Origin: Methylosinus sp. H3A
GTDB lineage: Bacteria > Pseudomonadota > Alphaproteobacteria > Rhizobiales > Beijerinckiaceae
Reading direction: 5' to 3'
NCBI RefSeq assembly: GCF_015709455.1
Contig: NZ_JADNQW010000005.1
Location: 3,802,001 to 3,866,000 of the forward strand
Length of the DNA: 64,000 nucleotides
Positions 46,281 to 53,964 of the stretch are shown here, one piece after another (position 1 is the first letter of the stretch; every line of letters starts with the position of its first letter). The position numbers and the translations under genes were made by a program. The notes beneath the pieces are model-generated. The model had not been told where the DNA came from. It searched no databases and worked only from the letters and a program-made list of their open reading frames with translations.

Positions 46281-47117
46281 TCATCCCGCGGCCAGCTCCC
46301 GCATCGCCGCCTCATGCACGCGCTTGTCGCCGGCGGCGATGATCGCGCCGCCCAGCGCCGCCGGGCCGCCGTCCCAGGTGGTGACGATCCCGCCCGCGCC
46401 TTCCACGATCGGGATCAGCGCGACAATGTCATACGGATTGAGATTGGTCTCGATCACGAGATCGACATGGCCGGCGGCGAGCGCGCAATAGGCGTAGCAG
46501 TCGCCGCCATAGCGCGAGAGCCGCGTCTGCGCCTCCACGCGGAAGAAATCGTCGCGCCGCCGCTCGTCGATGAGTCGCGGCGAGGTCGTCATCAAGGTCG
46601 CCTCGGCGAGAGAGGCGCAGGGGCGCGTCTGCAGCTTGCGGCGATCCTCGGCCGGCGGCGGCGGCGCTTTCCATCCCGATTCGGGGTGATGGTGGCGGGC
46701 GGGCCCGCGCCAATAGGCGGCCTCGCCATCGCCGGAGAAGCGCTCGCGCGTGAAGGGCTGGTGCATCAGCCCGTAGCAGGGCCGGCCGCGATGCTGGAGG
46801 CCGATGAGCGTGCCCCATAGCGGCAGTCCGCAAATAAAGCTCTTGGTGCCGTCGATGGGATCGAGCACCCAGACATATTCGGCGTCCGCGCGGACATTGC
46901 CGAATTCCTCGCCGATGATCCCGTGATCGGGAAAAGTGCGCTCGATGAGCCGCCGCATGGCGGTCTCAGCGGCGCGGTCGGCCTCGGTCACGGGATCGAA
47001 GGCGCCGCCCGGGGCCTTGTCCTCCGCGGTGAGGCTGGTGCGGAAGAAGGGCAGAATCGCCTCGCCTGAGGCGTCGGCGAGGCGTTCGACGAATTTTTCG
47101 AAATCGACGGCGGTCAT
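46281..47117 (-). CDS. hisN: Histidinol-phosphatase, inositol monophosphatase family
   Basis: 278 aa. The metal-binding motifs of the family are present: Glu in GIIGEEFGNV, VLDPIDGTKSFICGLPLWGTLIGL, and NPYDIVALIPIVEGAGGIVTTWDGG. The sequence DGTKSFICGLPLWG is typical of the HisN-type histidinol-phosphatase of actinobacteria and alphaproteobacteria, acting in histidine synthesis. The ATG at 47117 has GGAGAGG five bases upstream. It follows the N-formylglutamate amidohydrolase gene by 20 bases and is probably co-transcribed. Confidence 0.88.
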   Translation of the reverse strand: MTAVDFEKFVERLADASGEAILPFFRTSLTAEDKAPGGAFDPVTEADRAAETAMRRLIERTFPDHGIIGEEFGNVRADAEYVWVLDPIDGTKSFICGLPLWGTLIGLQHRGRPCYGLMHQPFTRERFSGDGEAAYWRGPARHHHPESGWKAPPPPAEDRRKLQTRPCASLAEATLMTTSPRLIDERRRDDFFRVEAQTRLSRYGGDCYAYCALAAGHVDLVIETNLNPYDIVALIPIVEGAGGIVTTWDGGPAALGGAIIAAGDKRVHEAAMRELAAG

Positions 47118-47137
47118 TGCCTCTCCGGGCGCTGATA

Positions 47138-48058
47138 TTATTCGGCGGCGGCGCGTTGTTCGCGTGGCCCCATGGCCTGCGTCAGCAGCCGCACGATCTC
47201 GCCGAGCCGGGAGGCCAGCAATTCGAAGTCGACGCCACGGCGCAGATCGGCCTCGTTCATATAGAGATTGCGCGAGATTTCGATCTGCACCGCATGCCAG
47301 CCGGCGCCGGGCTTGCCGTAATGCTCGGTGATATAGCCGCCCGCATAGGGTCGATTGCGCTGCACATGATAGCCCCATTGCCGCAGCCGCGTCTCTATGG
47401 CGTCGACGACATCGGCCGAGCAGCTCGCGCCGAAACGGTCGCCGAGCACGAAATCCGGCTTGCGCTTCTCGCGCCCGGAGGAGCTCTCCTTAGCGACATT
47501 GGACGGCATGGAGTGGCAGTCGACGAGCAGCGCCACGCCGAAGCGGCGACGCGCTCGCTCCATCAGCCCGCGCAGGGCGGCGTGATAGGGCTTGTGCAGG
47601 CTGTCGATGCGATGCAGCGCCTCGGCGACGCGCAGCCGGCCGGAATAAATCTCGCGCGCGTCGGCGACGACGCGGGGAATGGTTCCGAGGCCGGCCGCCA
47701 CGCGCAGCGAGCGGGTGTTGGCGAATTCGGGCAGCGCATCCTCGAACATGCGCGGGTCGAGCTCATAGGGCTCGCGATTCAAATCCAGAAAGGCGCGGGG
47801 AAAATGCGCCTTGAGCAGCGGCGCGCCGAACGCCGGCGCGAGAGCGAAAAGATCATGCACATGCGCGTCCTCGGACCGGCGCAGGCTCGAAATATCGAGA
47901 CGCGAGCTGGCGAGGAAGCTCGCCGGATAAATGTCCCCCGAATGAGGCGACGAGAACACGAGCGGCGAGGAGAGCTCGGCGGGCTCGACCAGCTCGAACG
48001 GAACATGGAGCTCGGGATCGGCAGGCCTCGGGCCCTCGGCCCGCTCGTCGTCCATCAT
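47138..48058 (-). CDS. N-formylglutamate amidohydrolase family protein
   Basis: 306 aa. The motifs LVFSSPHSGDIYP, DAHVHDLF, FPRAFLDLNREPYELDP, LLVDCHSMPSN, PYAGGYITEHYG and AVQIEISRNLYMNE are all typical, with the metal-binding His and Asp residues in place. HutG-type enzymes release formate from N-formylglutamate in histidine breakdown, but no other hut genes are here. In many alphaproteobacteria this gene neighbours cpdR, as here. Start 48058 (ATGATG) has GAGGTCC upstream; an in-frame extension to 48142 exists. Confidence 0.88.
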   Translation of the reverse strand: MMDDERAEGPRPADPELHVPFELVEPAELSSPLVFSSPHSGDIYPASFLASSRLDISSLRRSEDAHVHDLFALAPAFGAPLLKAHFPRAFLDLNREPYELDPRMFEDALPEFANTRSLRVAAGLGTIPRVVADAREIYSGRLRVAEALHRIDSLHKPYHAALRGLMERARRRFGVALLVDCHSMPSNVAKESSSGREKRKPDFVLGDRFGASCSADVVDAIETRLRQWGYHVQRNRPYAGGYITEHYGKPGAGWHAVQIEISRNLYMNEADLRRGVDFELLASRLGEIVRLLTQAMGPREQRAAAE

Positions 48059-48269
48059 CGTCCGGACCTCATCGATCTCACGCTCATGTCGCCCCCTCGA
48101 GAGAATATCGCGGACAAGCAGCATAGTCTCTTCGGCGCGCATATTCCCGAAAATTTCCGTTCATGCGAAACAAGGGCCGGAATTTCACGGGCCGGCGTGA
48201 GCGGGTCCTTATTTTCACCCGATTTTTACCAAACTGCGCCCTTATGTCATAGAACATGCGAGGAGCGAT

Positions 48270-48644
48270 ATGACCGACAAGATTGCCGCGAAAATCCTGC
48301 TGGCGGAAGACGACACCGACATGCGCCGCTTTCTGGTGCGCGCGCTGCAGACGGCCGGATTCTCCGTCACATCATTCGACAACGGCCTCTCCGCCTATGA
48401 TCAGCTCCGCGTGGAGCCGTTCGAGCTCCTGCTCACCGACATCGTCATGCCGGAGATGGACGGCATAGAGCTCGCGCGCCGGGCCACGGAGCTCGACCCG
48501 GACATAAAAGTGATGTTCATCACCGGCTTTGCGGCGGTCGCCCTCAATCCGGACAATCAGGCGCCGCGGCAGGCGAAAATCCTCTCGAAGCCCTTCCACC
48601 TCAAGGATCTCGTCAATGAGGTGCAGCGGCTGCTCGCCGCCTGA
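48270..48644 (+). CDS. cpdR: Response regulator CpdR, ClpXP adaptor
   Basis: 124 aa, a single receiver domain. The acidic pair is in [11 protein letters not shown], the phosphoacceptor Asp in [13 protein letters not shown], the Thr in [10 protein letters not shown], and the Lys in [12 protein letters not shown]. The run [20 protein letters not shown] is characteristic of CpdR. Unphosphorylated CpdR delivers substrates to ClpXP and controls CtrA and PdeA turnover in Caulobacter. It is divergent from the N-formylglutamate amidohydrolase and starts after GAGGAG. RcdA, its partner, is encoded 1 kb away. Confidence 0.94.
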   Translation: MTDKIAAKILLAEDDTDMRRFLVRALQTAGFSVTSFDNGLSAYDQLRVEPFELLLTDIVMPEMDGIELARRATELDPDIKVMFITGFAAVALNPDNQAPRQAKILSKPFHLKDLVNEVQRLLAA

Positions 48645-48769
48645 TCGCGCCGCGAATGGCGCCCGGCGCGACGCTGCGACGCGCGCGCGACCTTGCTCCT
48701 TTGCGCGCCATGCGCTATGAGCGCCGCCAAACGCCGGCGTCGGCGCGGCTCTCAGTTCGAGGAAAGACG

Positions 48770-49000
48770 ATGAAGAAAGAAATCCATCCCGACTATCACA
48801 CGATCAGGGTCGTGATGACCGACGGATCGGAGTATTTCACCCGCTCGACCTGGGGCTCCGAGGGCGACACGCTCAATCTCGACATCGACCCCAAGACGCA
48901 TCCGGCCTGGACCGGCGGCTCGGCGCAGCTGCTCGACCGTGGCGGTCGCCTGTCGCGCTTCAACTCGCGCTTCGGCAATATGTCCTTCGGCAAGAAGTAA
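48770..49000 (+). CDS. rpmE: 50S ribosomal protein L31
   Basis: 76 aa. It begins [22 protein letters not shown] and contains [12 protein letters not shown], the L31 family ends. It lacks the Cys-x-x-Cys zinc pair, so it is the zinc-independent form, as usual in this group. The ATG at 48770 follows AGGAAAG. A strong terminator follows. Confidence 0.96.
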   Translation: MKKEIHPDYHTIRVVMTDGSEYFTRSTWGSEGDTLNLDIDPKTHPAWTGGSAQLLDRGGRLSRFNSRFGNMSFGKK

Positions 49001-49024
49001 GCGCGCTCGGACATACCGACGCCG

Positions 49025-49057
49025 AAAAAAAGCCGCGCTCGGAAGCGCGGCTTTTTT
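49025..49057. terminator. Rho-independent terminator after rpmE (bidirectional)
   Basis: AAGCCGCGCT and AGCGCGGCTT pair across CGGA. A-rich on the left and T6 on the right, it can serve rpmE and the convergent rcdA. Confidence 0.92.
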
Positions 49058-49122
49058 CATTTGGGCTCGATGCCCGGCATTTCACTCGGGCGCTTTTTCC
49101 TCAGAGGCCGGGAGCGTAAGCG

Positions 49123-49659
49123 TTAGAGGCCTGGAGCGAAAGCGTTGCGCAGTCGCTGCAGCTGCGCCTCGACGGGGCTCTCCGATTGCGCGGAAGGGTA
49201 GCCCCTCTCCGTTCCATAGATCAGCTGATCGAGATGGATCACGCGCGCCTGCAGGCGCAGCGAGTGAATGGCGAGATCGCGCAGCTTCTGCGGGAGATGC
49301 GCGAAGACGTCTGGATTGGACGCGAGCTCCTGCTGCGACAGCCGCACCTTGTGCTTGTCGCTCGCGGCCTGCACCCTTGTGATTTCCCCCTGATTGACCG
49401 CCCGCTGCAACAGCAGCCAGGATGCGATCTGCATCAGTCGGGTCGTCAGCCGCATGCTCTCGGCCGCATAGGCGAGCGCTTCCGGGCGCGGCAGCGCCTT
49501 GGCGTCGTCGCGGCCTGCGCCGTCGAGATAGGCGGCCGCCTCCTCGACAAGCGCCATGCCCTCGCGAAACATGGCCCCGAAGGCCTCCGACCCCGCCAGC
49601 TTCTCCGCGAAGGAGACCGGCGTCTGAATGCTTTCCACCGAATCGGACGCTTGCCCCAT
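49123..49659 (-). CDS. rcdA: RcdA-like regulator of CtrA degradation (DUF1465)
   Basis: 178 aa, all-helical. VSFAEKLAGSEAFGAMFREGMALVEEAAAYLDG (in parts), then YAAESMRLTTRLMQIASWLLLQRAVNQGEIT is the DUF1465 signature found in RcdA. In Caulobacter, RcdA binds ClpXP primed by CpdR and helps degrade CtrA during the cell cycle. The disordered C-terminal tail needed in Caulobacter is short here. The start at 49659 begins MGQASDSVES. The long upstream region contains three TTAACC half-sites of the CtrA type. Confidence 0.85.
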   Translation of the reverse strand: MGQASDSVESIQTPVSFAEKLAGSEAFGAMFREGMALVEEAAAYLDGAGRDDAKALPRPEALAYAAESMRLTTRLMQIASWLLLQRAVNQGEITRVQAASDKHKVRLSQQELASNPDVFAHLPQKLRDLAIHSLRLQARVIHLDQLIYGTERGYPSAQSESPVEAQLQRLRNAFAPGL

Positions 49660-50007
49660 GATACGACGCTCTCGAACGCTCGAACGTCGCGATCGTTTCG
49701 CTCCGTTCCGATGGTCCTTATGTAACGCAAATTTGCGGGGCGCGCCCTATTAGGTTTTGCTTAACCTTAATCTTTGATTCCGTACGTATTGCGCCTGAGG
49801 TCACGGCGCCCGGGCCCCTCCCGCGGCGTCGAGCGCCCGCCTGCGCCGGGGGGACCAATGCTGATGAAAAAGATTAGCCGACTGCTTTAACCAAATGAAA
49901 TATCTAGTTTTATCTGTTTGCCTTAACCATCACGCGAAGAATGCCGCCAAATCGCCCGGCGGCGATCGGCGGTTTCGCAAAAAATTGTTTTTCTCGAGTG
50001 CTTTAGA
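49660..50007. other. Intergenic region upstream of rcdA with CtrA-like half-sites
   Basis: No gene is supported. It is AT-rich relative to its surroundings and holds TTAACC at 49761-49766 and 49887-49892, TTAACCAT at 49923-49930, and one GANTC (GATTC, 49776-49780). TTAACCAT is the CtrA half-site; full sites (TTAA-N7-TTAA) are not present. Confidence 0.45.
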
Positions 50008-50280
50008 TCAAGCTCTTAAAGCTCCGCCAGAGGTTTGCGGCGAGGCCGTGCGATCGGCGCCGGCGACCGTTCGTCCGAGGCCCGCCTTCAGCGCGCCCGC
50101 GCAGAGAGCGGCGATCGCCAGCAGCAGGCCGACGCGCAGCAATTGCCCTGCGGAGGGCGCCGGTCGGCCGGACAGCGCGAGCGAACCGGCTCGCTCGGGG
50201 AGGCCGGCGACGGCGGCGGACCGGCGGGCGCTCGTCTCGACGATGTCCACAGGATCGATCGGCACGGGAAAACTCTCCAT
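50008..50280 (-). CDS. Possible small membrane protein
   Basis: 90 codons: an acidic start (FPVPIDPVDIVETSARRSAAV), then one membrane helix (LLRVGLLLAIAALCAGALKAG). The composition looks protein-like but no clear ribosome site is present and the family is not recognised. It diverges from the next gene. It could be a chance frame. Confidence 0.35.
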   Translation of the reverse strand: MESFPVPIDPVDIVETSARRSAAVAGLPERAGSLALSGRPAPSAGQLLRVGLLLAIAALCAGALKAGLGRTVAGADRTASPQTSGGALRA

Positions 50281-50478
50281 GAAGCGGGGCGCAGGGCCTC
50301 ACTCTGGCGAGCCGGCGCTTTCGAAACGGTGAAGGCAGCGACGCGCCGTCGTCGGCACGGTTTATTCCTGGTTAACGCCAGGGTCGACGGACCTGCAGTG
50401 AATGCTTGACGCGCCCGCCGCCTCCCTGTCATTTGAAGCCTTCGCCCACCTCCCCCCTCGCGATTTTCCCAGGACTCC

Positions 50479-51270
50479 ATGATCCGATCCGCATTGATGA
50501 ACGTCATGACTGCCGCAGCCATCAAAGCGGGGCGCAGCCTGAAGCGCGACTTCGGTGAGGTCGAGAATCTACAGGTGTCCGTGAAGGGCCCCGGCGATTT
50601 CGTCTCCGCCGCCGACCGGCGCGCCGAAAAGGTCGTGTTCGAGGAATTGTCGCGCGCCCGTCCGGGCTACAGCTTTCTCATGGAGGAAGGCGGCGCGGTC
50701 GAGGGCAGCGACAAGACCCACACCTGGCATATCGATCCACTCGACGGGACGTCCAACTTCCTGCACGGCATTCCGGTTTTCGCGGTCTCGATCGGGCTCG
50801 AGCGCGAAGGCCAGCTCGTCGCCGGCGTCGTCTATAATCCGGCGACCGACGACATGTTCGTCGCCGAGAAAGGCCAGGGCGCCTATTTCAACAATCGACG
50901 CATGCGGGTCGCCTCGCGCAAATCTCTGACCGACTCGCTCGTGGCTTGCGGCATCCCTCCCCTCGCCGCGCTGGACCGCCACGCCCGCTTCCAGACCGAG
51001 CTCGCCGCCGTGATGGCCAAGACCGGCAATGTGCGCCGCATGGGAGCCGCCGCGCTCGATCTCGCCTTCGTCGCGGCCGGCCGCTGCGACGGCTATTGGG
51101 AGCGCGGCATCAAGCCTTGGGACATTGCGGCTGGAATCGTGCTGGTGCGGGAAGCCGGCGGCTTCGTCACCGATCTCGAAGGCGGCGGCGACATGCTGCC
51201 GAAAGGCGCGATCTGCGCCGGCAATGAGGCGATCCACCGCCTTTTGCTCGACACTGTCCGCAAGGCTTGA
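50479..51270 (+). CDS. suhB: Inositol monophosphatase family protein (SuhB-like)
   Basis: 263 aa. The metal site is complete: Glu in YSFLMEEGGAVEG, IDPLDGTSNFLHGIPVFAVSIGL, and GIKPWDIAAGIVLVREAGG. GNVRRMGAAALDLAFVAAGRCDGYWE is the usual substrate-loop region. The family hydrolyses inositol 1-phosphate or related sugar phosphates; SuhB also affects rRNA transcription in E. coli. A GNAT gene starts two bases after its stop, so they are co-transcribed. Confidence 0.9.
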   Translation: MIRSALMNVMTAAAIKAGRSLKRDFGEVENLQVSVKGPGDFVSAADRRAEKVVFEELSRARPGYSFLMEEGGAVEGSDKTHTWHIDPLDGTSNFLHGIPVFAVSIGLEREGQLVAGVVYNPATDDMFVAEKGQGAYFNNRRMRVASRKSLTDSLVACGIPPLAALDRHARFQTELAAVMAKTGNVRRMGAAALDLAFVAAGRCDGYWERGIKPWDIAAGIVLVREAGGFVTDLEGGGDMLPKGAICAGNEAIHRLLLDTVRKA

Positions 51271-51272
51271 GC

Positions 51273-51764
51273 ATGGACGGCCGCGGCCCGATATCCGGCC
51301 CGCGCATCGTCGCGCGCCGCGATTCGGACTGGGCGGCGCTTCTCGACCTCTGGGTCGCGGCCTGGCGGCAGACCTATGCGGAGATCGATTTCGAGGCGCG
51401 CCGCGACTGGCTGCAGAATCATATGGTGCAGCTGGAACGCAGCGGCGCGCGCACGCTGCTCCTGTTCGAGGGCCCCGGCCGCGCGCTCATCGGCTTCGTC
51501 ACCGTCGATCCGGCCACGCATTGGCTGGACCAGCTCTGCGTGCATCCCGACCGCTTCGGCTCCGGCGCGGCGGAGGCGCTGATCGAGGCGGCGCGCAGCC
51601 TCTCGCCGGCGCGGCTGCGGCTCGACGTCAATCAGGACAATACACGCGCCGTCGCATTCTACGAACGCGAGGGCTTCGTGCGCGTCGCCGCAGGCGGGCC
51701 GAGCCTTTCGGGACGGCCGACGCTGATCATGGAATGGTCGTCGACCGCCAAGGCCGGTCCCTGA
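51273..51764 (+). CDS. GNAT-family N-acetyltransferase
   Basis: 163 aa. RIVARRDSDWAALLDLWVAAWRQTY, then LIGFVTVDPATHWLDQLCVHPDRFGSGAAEALIEAARSL (in parts) with the acetyl-CoA loop around PDRFGSGAAEAL, then LDVNQDNTRAVAFYEREGFVRV are classic GNAT strands and helices. The substrate is unknown. The ATG at 51273 has AAGG upstream. It is adjacent to the inositol-phosphatase-family gene. Confidence 0.88.
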   Translation: MDGRGPISGPRIVARRDSDWAALLDLWVAAWRQTYAEIDFEARRDWLQNHMVQLERSGARTLLLFEGPGRALIGFVTVDPATHWLDQLCVHPDRFGSGAAEALIEAARSLSPARLRLDVNQDNTRAVAFYEREGFVRVAAGGPSLSGRPTLIMEWSSTAKAGP

Positions 51765-51807
51765 GCGCCCTGATCGATCGAACGGTTCCGCTCGATCGGA
51801 AAGCGTT

Positions 51808-53241
51808 TCAGGCTCCGCCTTTTTCCCCGACCAGCGCGAGCCGGACCATATTGGTCGCGCCCGGCGAGCCGAAGGGCATTCCCGCGACGATGATGATGCG
51901 GTCGCCCGGCGAGGCGAAGCCCTCGCCGAGGGAATTGACGCAGGCGCGATCGACCATGTCCTCGACGTCGCGCGCGTCCTGAGTCTCGAGCGAATGCACG
52001 CCCCAGACGAGCGCCAGCCGGCGCGCCGTGTCGCGATTGGGCGTCAGCGCCAGGATCGGCGGGCGCGGCCGTTCGCGGGCGATGCGCAGCGCCGTCGCGC
52101 CGGAAGCGGTCCAGGCGCAGATCGCCATGGAGTCGAGCGTCTCGGCAACGTCGCGCGCGGCGACCGCTATCGCATCGGCGGCGGTGGGATTTGGCGGCGC
52201 GTTGCGCTGGGCGTTGAGGATGGAGCGATAGACGCCGTCGCTCTCGACCTCCTCGGCGATGCGGCTCATCGTGGCCACGGCCTCGATCGGATATTGGCCC
52301 GCGGCGCTCTCGGCCGAGAGCATGACCGCGTCGGCGCCCTCATAGACGGCCGTCGCCACATCCGAGACCTCCGCGCGGGTCGGCAGCGGAGCCAAAATCA
52401 TCGATTCGAGCATTTGCGTCGCCACCACGACCGGCTTGCCCAGCCGGCGCGCCGCGCGGGTGATGCGCTTTTGCAGGCTCGGCACCTTCTCGAGCGGCAC
52501 TTCGACGCCGAGATCGCCGCGCGCCACCATCAGCGCGTCGGCCACCTCTATGATCTCGTCCAGCCGGGCGATGGCCTGCGGCTTCTCGATCTTGGCCATG
52601 ACCAGCGCGCGCGAGCCGACGACCTGCTTGACCTCGAGCACATCCTCCGCCCGTTGCACGAAGGAGATCGCCACCCAATCGACGCCCTCGATCAGAGCGG
52701 CGTCGAGATCGGCGCGGTCCTTCGGCGTCATCGAGGTGATAGGAATGTCGGTGTCCGGCAGGCTCACGCCCTTGCGGTTGGAGACGCGTCCGCCGACGTC
52801 GACGACGGCGCGCGCCATATCGTCCGAGGTCTCGACGACATGCAGGCGGACCTTGCCGTCGTCGATGAGGATCGAATCGCCGGCTTTCAGCGCCTGAAGA
52901 ATTTCCGGATGCGGGAGCTGCACGCGCGCCGCGTCGCCCGGCGTCGGGTCGGCGTCGAGCACGAAATGATCGCCCTTGCGCAAATGCACTGGTCCATCGG
53001 CGAAGGCGCCGATGCGGAGCTTGGGCCCCTGCAGATCGACCAATATGCCGATGGCGCGGCCGGTCTCGGCCTCGATCTCGCGGATCATGCGCACATAGGC
53101 GGCGAGCCCGGCATGATCGGTGTGGCTCATATTGATCCGAAACACATCGGCGCCGGCCGTCGACAGGCCGGCCACGACGGTCTTCTCGACGCTCGCCGGA
53201 CCGAGCGTCGCGATGATCTTCACGCGCCGCAACCTTCTCAT
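51808..53241 (-). CDS. pyk: Pyruvate kinase
   Basis: 477 aa. KIIATLGPASVEKT at the start, the substrate-binding region in INMSHTDHAG, the catalytic Lys in VMAKIEKPQAI, and the metal-binding ALMVARGDLGVEVPLEKVP are family signatures. It makes pyruvate and ATP from PEP. The usual INFSHG is INMSHT here, as in several alphaproteobacterial copies. ATG 53241 begins MRRLRRVKII. The DUF1036 gene lies 45 bases upstream, the order usual in Hyphomicrobiales. Confidence 0.95.
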   Translation of the reverse strand: MRRLRRVKIIATLGPASVEKTVVAGLSTAGADVFRINMSHTDHAGLAAYVRMIREIEAETGRAIGILVDLQGPKLRIGAFADGPVHLRKGDHFVLDADPTPGDAARVQLPHPEILQALKAGDSILIDDGKVRLHVVETSDDMARAVVDVGGRVSNRKGVSLPDTDIPITSMTPKDRADLDAALIEGVDWVAISFVQRAEDVLEVKQVVGSRALVMAKIEKPQAIARLDEIIEVADALMVARGDLGVEVPLEKVPSLQKRITRAARRLGKPVVVATQMLESMILAPLPTRAEVSDVATAVYEGADAVMLSAESAAGQYPIEAVATMSRIAEEVESDGVYRSILNAQRNAPPNPTAADAIAVAARDVAETLDSMAICAWTASGATALRIARERPRPPILALTPNRDTARRLALVWGVHSLETQDARDVEDMVDRACVNSLGEGFASPGDRIIIVAGMPFGSPGATNMVRLALVGEKGGA

Positions 53242-53286
53242 TTTCTCGCCCAATCCTCGTTTGTCAGAGCCGCGCGGCCACCCTCG

Positions 53287-53712
53287 TCACTGTGTCGAGG
53301 ACGGCGTCGGATCGGTGAGCTGCACCGTCCAATTCTTGGCGTCACGCCCCGTGTCGATCTCGAAGAAGCCCGTGCGGTCGAAGCCGCGCGCGAAGCAATC
53401 GTCCCGCCCGTCGATGCGGAATTCGCGATCACGCGTACACATGAACGCCTTGCCCTTCCATTCTCCGCCACGCTCGTCCATCGCATATACGTAATAGTAC
53501 TGCGCCGCGAGCGGTCCGCGCAACAAAGTCTCGCAGGCCGAGGAGCGCAAATTCCACCACCCTTCCGACAGCCAATTGCGTCCGTCCGTATAGGCCAAGG
53601 CCACGCTCACCCGATTCGTCGTGTTGTTGCACAGCCGAAAATCCGCTCTCGCAGCGGATATAGCGCAAAGACAACACGAAATGATCACAAACGGAGTCGA
53701 GCGGCCGGACAT
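53287..53712 (-). CDS. DUF1036 family exported protein
   Basis: 141 aa. The signal peptide (FVIISCCLCAISAARA-DFR) is followed by the DUF1036 pattern FRLCNNTTNRVSVALAYTDGRNWLSEGWWNL, then CETLLRGPLAAQYYYVYAMDERGGEW, and CTRDREFRIDGRDDCFARGFDRTGFFEIDTG (in parts). The conserved cysteines probably form disulfides in the periplasm. The function is not known. It is directly upstream of pyk. Confidence 0.88.
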   Translation of the reverse strand: MSGRSTPFVIISCCLCAISAARADFRLCNNTTNRVSVALAYTDGRNWLSEGWWNLRSSACETLLRGPLAAQYYYVYAMDERGGEWKGKAFMCTRDREFRIDGRDDCFARGFDRTGFFEIDTGRDAKNWTVQLTDPTPSSTQ

Positions 53713-53964
53713 TGGGAAGGACAGTCGCGAGAGGGTCGAAGAAGCGGCGCCGCGGACCCGCGGCCCGAAGCGGCGCATGCACAGCCAAACCACGGGACGG
53801 CCGCTTTGTCCACCCCGACGACGCCACGCTGACGACGCCTCGACAGGCGCGAAGCCGGTCGAGGCGTGGCCGTCTTGTCACCGTCCGGTCCTAGCGTAGA
53901 CTTCGAGACAGGATTTCCCGCCGGACCGTAGAGGTCCGGGCAAGACTTTTCGATGGAGCGCATC

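Noticed and set aside
49741..49930. Full CtrA site (TTAA-N7-TTAA)
   Set aside because: Only half-sites are present; TTAACCTTAA has a spacing of two and not seven.
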